Shown here: one piece after another, positions 61,411-64,000 of the stretch
Position numbering within the stretch: the stretch's first letter is position 1
Layout of the letters: every line of letters starts with the position of its first letter
Source: CBDCYS01 sp965226245
GTDB taxonomy: Bacteria > Acidobacteriota > Terriglobia > Bryobacterales > UBA6623
Direction: 5' to 3'
NCBI GenBank assembly: GCA_965226245.1
Contig: CBDDCL010000015.1
Span: 4,836,001-4,900,000 of the forward strand
Length of the DNA stretch: 64,000 nt
Program-made: the position numbers and the translations under genes
The notes under the pieces: model-generated
What the model saw: the letters and a program-made list of their open reading frames with translations, nothing else
The model's database searches: none
Told to the model about the DNA's origin: nothing

Positions 61411-62796
61411 ATGTCTATGAACGTCCACGAGACGAAAACACACCTCTCCCGACTTCTGGAACGAGTCGAGGCGGGCGAGGAGATCGTCATTGCGCGGGCT
61501 GGCAAGGCTGTCGCTCGCTTGGCACCTCTTAAAGCCGAGACCAGACCAACGACTGCTGCCTTCGAATACGATATCGGACTATCCTTTGCCGGTGAGGACC
61601 GGAAACTGGTCGAGGAGGTGCTCTTAGAGCTCTCCAGGCGCAACATAAGAGCCTTCTATGACCGCGCCGAAACGCCCAAATTGTGGGGTGAGCATGGGGG
61701 CGTTGTGCTCGGCGAAATCTATACCAAACAGTGTCGACACTTCATGCCTTTCATCTCCGAACACTACGTGAAAAAAGCCTGGCCCAATTTCGAGTTCAAG
61801 AAGGCGTTGACAAAAGCGATCCTGTCGCAAGAAACATTTGTGCTCCCGGTACGGATAGATGGCAGTGAATTCGAGCTCTTGGATGAGGGCGTGTTTTACG
61901 TCGACCTCCGGGAACGCACGCCAGCCGATGTTGCAACGTTCGCTGCCACCAAGCTCGGAATCCCGCTTGACGAAGACAAAGGCGAGTCAGCCGTGGCTTC
62001 CAGGATGATCCAGCCGACGACGGTCGCGGTGGGGAATCAGACACCAGTTGCTCAGCCCCAAGCGGACAGTTGGGCCTGGGAGAGCGACCCCCGCATCCAG
62101 CGACATCGCGCTTTCGTCGAAAACCACTACGAGTTCTGGAGCAAAGACGCGGTGTGGTCCATCTACGCCAGCCTGCCGAGCAAGCGAGATCTTTCGCGAG
62201 ACCGCCTCAATCGAACCTTCCGCAACACCAGCGCTCGTTATTCGGAGGCGTTGAATTACGCACTCGACATCAAGGCTCACGCTAAGGGGTTCACGCGAGA
62301 ATTTCCGTCGCACGCCCGACAAAAAGGCGAGATCCCAATCGAGACCTATTCGTGCTACGAAGACGGACTAGTGACCTACGACGTGTCCTTGAACCAGGAG
62401 GCAACCTATGGCAGAAGTGGTCTCTGGTTGAATTTGAACGCGGCTACTTACGAGATCCAAAGATTTGTGCAGCTTGCAAACGAAGTCTTCGAGAACGACG
62501 ACACATGTATGGATGTGCTGATCCTCTTGAAGAACCTTGAAAACGTGGTAGTTCCCGTGTTCAAGTATGGCAACGTCGTCGACCAGCTTGAGTACGGTGG
62601 CTACCATGAGCCGATCGTGCAGCGAGTCGAGCGGGCTCAAATCAGCGACCGAGCTAATTGGAACAAGATATGTCCCCCCGTGGTAGATCTTCTTCGTGCC
62701 ATTGCTCGGATATTCGGGGCCACTGACATCCCCCAGAACTACTGGGATGCCCAAGGATTCCTTGACTATTCCAAGATCGATAGTAGAGCCTACTGA
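61411..62796 (+). CDS. Phd/YefM antitoxin domain fused to a TIR domain and a novel C-terminal domain
   Basis: A 461-residue fusion. Residues 1-45 (NVHETKTHLSRLLERVEAGE, then EIVIARAGKAVARLAPL) are a complete Phd/YefM-type DNA-binding and dimerisation domain. Residues of about 50-190 are a TIR domain: FEYDIGLSFAGEDRKLVEEV, IRAFYDRAETPKLWGE, then FISEHYVKKAWPNFEFKKAL. The Glu in WPNFEF (E128) matches the NADase catalytic Glu. Residues 215-461 match no family I know. No Met or plausible start lies between the two domains, so the fusion is genuine in this sequence. An operator-like palindrome lies upstream, and a small TM gene 35 bp downstream completes an operon. Confidence 0.8.
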   Translation: MSMNVHETKTHLSRLLERVEAGEEIVIARAGKAVARLAPLKAETRPTTAAFEYDIGLSFAGEDRKLVEEVLLELSRRNIRAFYDRAETPKLWGEHGGVVLGEIYTKQCRHFMPFISEHYVKKAWPNFEFKKALTKAILSQETFVLPVRIDGSEFELLDEGVFYVDLRERTPADVATFAATKLGIPLDEDKGESAVASRMIQPTTVAVGNQTPVAQPQADSWAWESDPRIQRHRAFVENHYEFWSKDAVWSIYASLPSKRDLSRDRLNRTFRNTSARYSEALNYALDIKAHAKGFTREFPSHARQKGEIPIETYSCYEDGLVTYDVSLNQEATYGRSGLWLNLNAATYEIQRFVQLANEVFENDDTCMDVLILLKNLENVVVPVFKYGNVVDQLEYGGYHEPIVQRVERAQISDRANWNKICPPVVDLLRAIARIFGATDIPQNYWDAQGFLDYSKIDSRAY

Positions 62797-62831
62797 TTTT
62801 CCGATTTTGTGAGTGAATTGGTTCCAAAACC

Positions 62832-63002
62832 ATGCCCACCAGCACCGAGCCCGCAGGCGGCTTCGACCATATCAAACGCTTTCTCGATCAGCTCGCCGAC
62901 ATCCTGCAGAACCAGGTGGCACGGCTATTGCTGGCACTGGCCGGACTGATCGCCATACTCAAGCTATTCATCGACAAGATCAAAGATGTATTCCCGTTCT
63001 GA
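62832..63002 (+). CDS. Small single-TM protein next to the Phd-TIR gene
   Basis: A 56-residue protein, MPTSTEPAGGFDHIKRFLDQ and on. It has an amphipathic segment (FDHIKRFLDQLADILQNQ), a strongly hydrophobic helix (VARLLLALAGLIAILKLFI) and a short basic C-terminus (DKIKDVFPF). It follows the TIR gene on the same strand with a 35-bp gap. Small TM proteins are common effectors or regulators in defence and toxin operons, so it may act at the inner membrane when the TIR protein is triggered. That role is inference. Confidence 0.65.
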   Translation: MPTSTEPAGGFDHIKRFLDQLADILQNQVARLLLALAGLIAILKLFIDKIKDVFPF

Positions 63003-63102
63003 TCTCCTGCCCGATGAGCGCGCGGTTCTACTAGAAAAGAACAAGCGAAATGCACCGTGTGGGCTGTGGACTCTCTGGAACGACGGCCCAACTCCCAGAA
63101 TT

Positions 63103-63213
63103 AGGCTGATGGAGGCTGATGAGGCTGATGGGGCTGATGGGGCTGATGGGGCTGATGGGGCTGATGGGGCTGATGGGGCTGATGGGGCTGATGGGGCTGA
63201 TGGGGGGCTGATG
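63103..63213. repeat. 9-bp minisatellite (GGCTGATGG)n
   Basis: Eight exact and about three imperfect copies of the 9-bp unit GGCTGATGG stand in tandem. On the plus strand they would encode ADG repeats within an open frame (62986-63384), on the minus strand SAP repeats, but neither frame looks like a real gene. The copy number is likely variable. Except for a possible 39-codon frame at 63476-63595 that overlaps the next start as ATGA, the rest of 63003-63591 shows no gene. Confidence 0.85.
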
Positions 63214-63591
63214 GGGACATCACCGGATTTTATTGTCAACTTTTGCGGAACCGCCCGCAGCAGCCCCGAGCCGCGAACTCCCCACCCAACGGCCCGAACC
63301 GGCTACCGACACGCCACTTTGGCCCCAAAAGACCGCTTCCCCCCAGAACCGCAAATCACCCCAACTCAGTCACGGATAAATTGAAAATATAGTCCCTTTG
63401 TATTCAACAGGATTACCCACCGCCCGCAAGGAATCCCCAGATCGACTTGTTATCCTAAAAGCGACAAAACCAACAATGACTCAGTTGCAACTTAAAGGAG
63501 AGAACAACCATTCCACGGCCTCGCCGGGACCCAAAAGCCAGAAAGCCTCTCACAGACACTCAAATACTCTCATTGAAAAAAGTCACCCCTT

Positions 63592-63850
63592 ATGAATGAA
63601 CAGCTTACAACCCTGCGGAACAAGACCATTGAAGCTCTTTTGCTAACGAATACGATCGATAGAGCGGCAAAGAGAGCAAATGTGAGTGAAGCATCCATTT
63701 ATCGCTGGATGAAACAGAAAAGCTTCCAGACTGCCCTCAGAGCAACCCGGCGGGACATTCTTGCCCACACCACCACCCGCCGCCATCGACGACATCATCG
63801 AACGACTCAAAACCCTCGAAGCGCAACGGCTGAGCCATCAAAATGGATAA
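63592..63850 (+). pseudogene. Helix-turn-helix protein with internal deletion and frameshift
   Basis: The start reads MNEQLTTLRNKTIEALLLTN, then IDRAAKRANVSEASIYRWMK and QKSFQTALRATRRDILAHTT, a helix-turn-helix typical of phage or mobile-element small regulators. After the TTR the original frame becomes Arg/His-rich noise. In another frame PAAIDDIIERLKTLEAQRLS continues to a stop at 63850, which is the expected coiled C-terminus of the same family. The middle is therefore deleted and the frame shifted. Confidence 0.65.
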
Positions 63851-63960
63851 GCCGCGGCAGAAAGCAACTTCAGAGCCGCGGGCGGAAGCCTGCGGTCAAG
63901 CGTCCGGAAGAGCCTGGTATGTGGCCGACCGGAGGTTTCCGCATCCCGGCCGCTCAGGTG

Positions 63961-64000
63961 TGCCCGCGCGCTCGACCACGGATACTGTCGCCGCATCCGA
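63961..64000 (-). pseudogene. Edge of a second RAYT (Y1_Tnp) gene or relic
   Basis: The last 40 bases, read on the minus strand, encode RRQYPWSSARAH, matching EYPWSSARAH of the RAYT at 58.8 kb. The DNA shares GCCCGCGCGCTCGACCACGG with it. The gene continues beyond the window, so I cannot say whether it is intact; the abrupt change to unrelated sequence below 63955 suggests a fragment. Confidence 0.5.

Noticed and set aside
62986..63384. 132-codon frame containing ADG repeats as a collagen-like gene
   Set aside because: The frame depends on the minisatellite; the flanking codons look random, and its start overlaps the end of the small TM gene without a ribosome site.

Overview
The window looks like a chromosome segment of a GC-rich Gram-negative bacterium, most likely an acidobacterium of the Bryobacter/Solibacter type. 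That placement is inferred from gene content: alternative complex III genes, an ASPIC/UnbV relic, a DUF1549 cytochrome relic, a Tat-lipoprotein sulfatase, an ATP-type PckA, a short-form AhcY, and an unusually dense set of dispersed palindromic repeats. No rRNA, convincing tRNA or CRISPR array was seen.

From 1 to about 50.1 kb the segment is mostly housekeeping and metabolism. Genes include ActD/ActE, a HEAT-VWA protein, a DegT aminotransferase, a CPA2 antiporter, an oxalate-CoA-ligase-like synthetase, a C-terminal processing protease, exonuclease III, an OYE-family enzyme, a SUMF1-like protein, family 4 uracil-DNA glycosylase, RluB, Tex with a 200-residue disordered insert, and PckA. These are followed by a PaaK-like ligase, MetK and AhcY (SAM cycle), MsrA, enoyl-CoA hydratase, CvpA, a D-2-hydroxyacid dehydrogenase, an enolase-superfamily enzyme, XseA, a TlpA/DsbD-N pair, a sulfatase, a glutaryl-CoA-dehydrogenase-like enzyme and a DUF2085 protein. 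This part is interrupted by two IS1634-type elements with intact 6-bp target duplications. It also carries several repeat families: 99-bp GGGGAC palindromes, a 113-bp REPIN-like pair, MITE-like elements ending in CAATACTGT, and GC-rich dispersed repeats. Gene relics are common: integrase tail, UnbV, enolase tail, thioredoxin tail, and a probable group II intron domain V.

From 50.16 kb to the end the window is an accessory island. It opens with a 4.07-kb IS1595-type transporter element (inverted ends, 8-bp target duplication GTAACAAT). Its passenger operon encodes a two-TM protein, a beta-class DNA methyltransferase fused to an HNH nuclease, and a small protein. A second, smaller IS1595-type element has jumped into the methyltransferase, and another copy sits just outside. 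Next comes a scrambled mosaic made of IS pieces, a chimeric Flp pilin and duplicated blocks. After it lie a VapBC pair, a ceramidase-like protein, a REP-associated tyrosine transposase flanked by its own inverted GGGGAC repeats, and an ISNCY-type element with doubled ends.

The most interesting locus is at 61.4-63.0 kb. A Phd/YefM antitoxin DNA-binding domain is fused directly to a TIR domain and a C-terminal domain I do not recognise. It lies behind a palindromic operator-like sequence and is followed by a 56-residue single-TM protein. This is a good candidate for an undescribed self-regulated TIR defence or toxin-antitoxin hybrid. The window ends in a minisatellite, a decayed HTH gene and the edge of a second RAYT relic.
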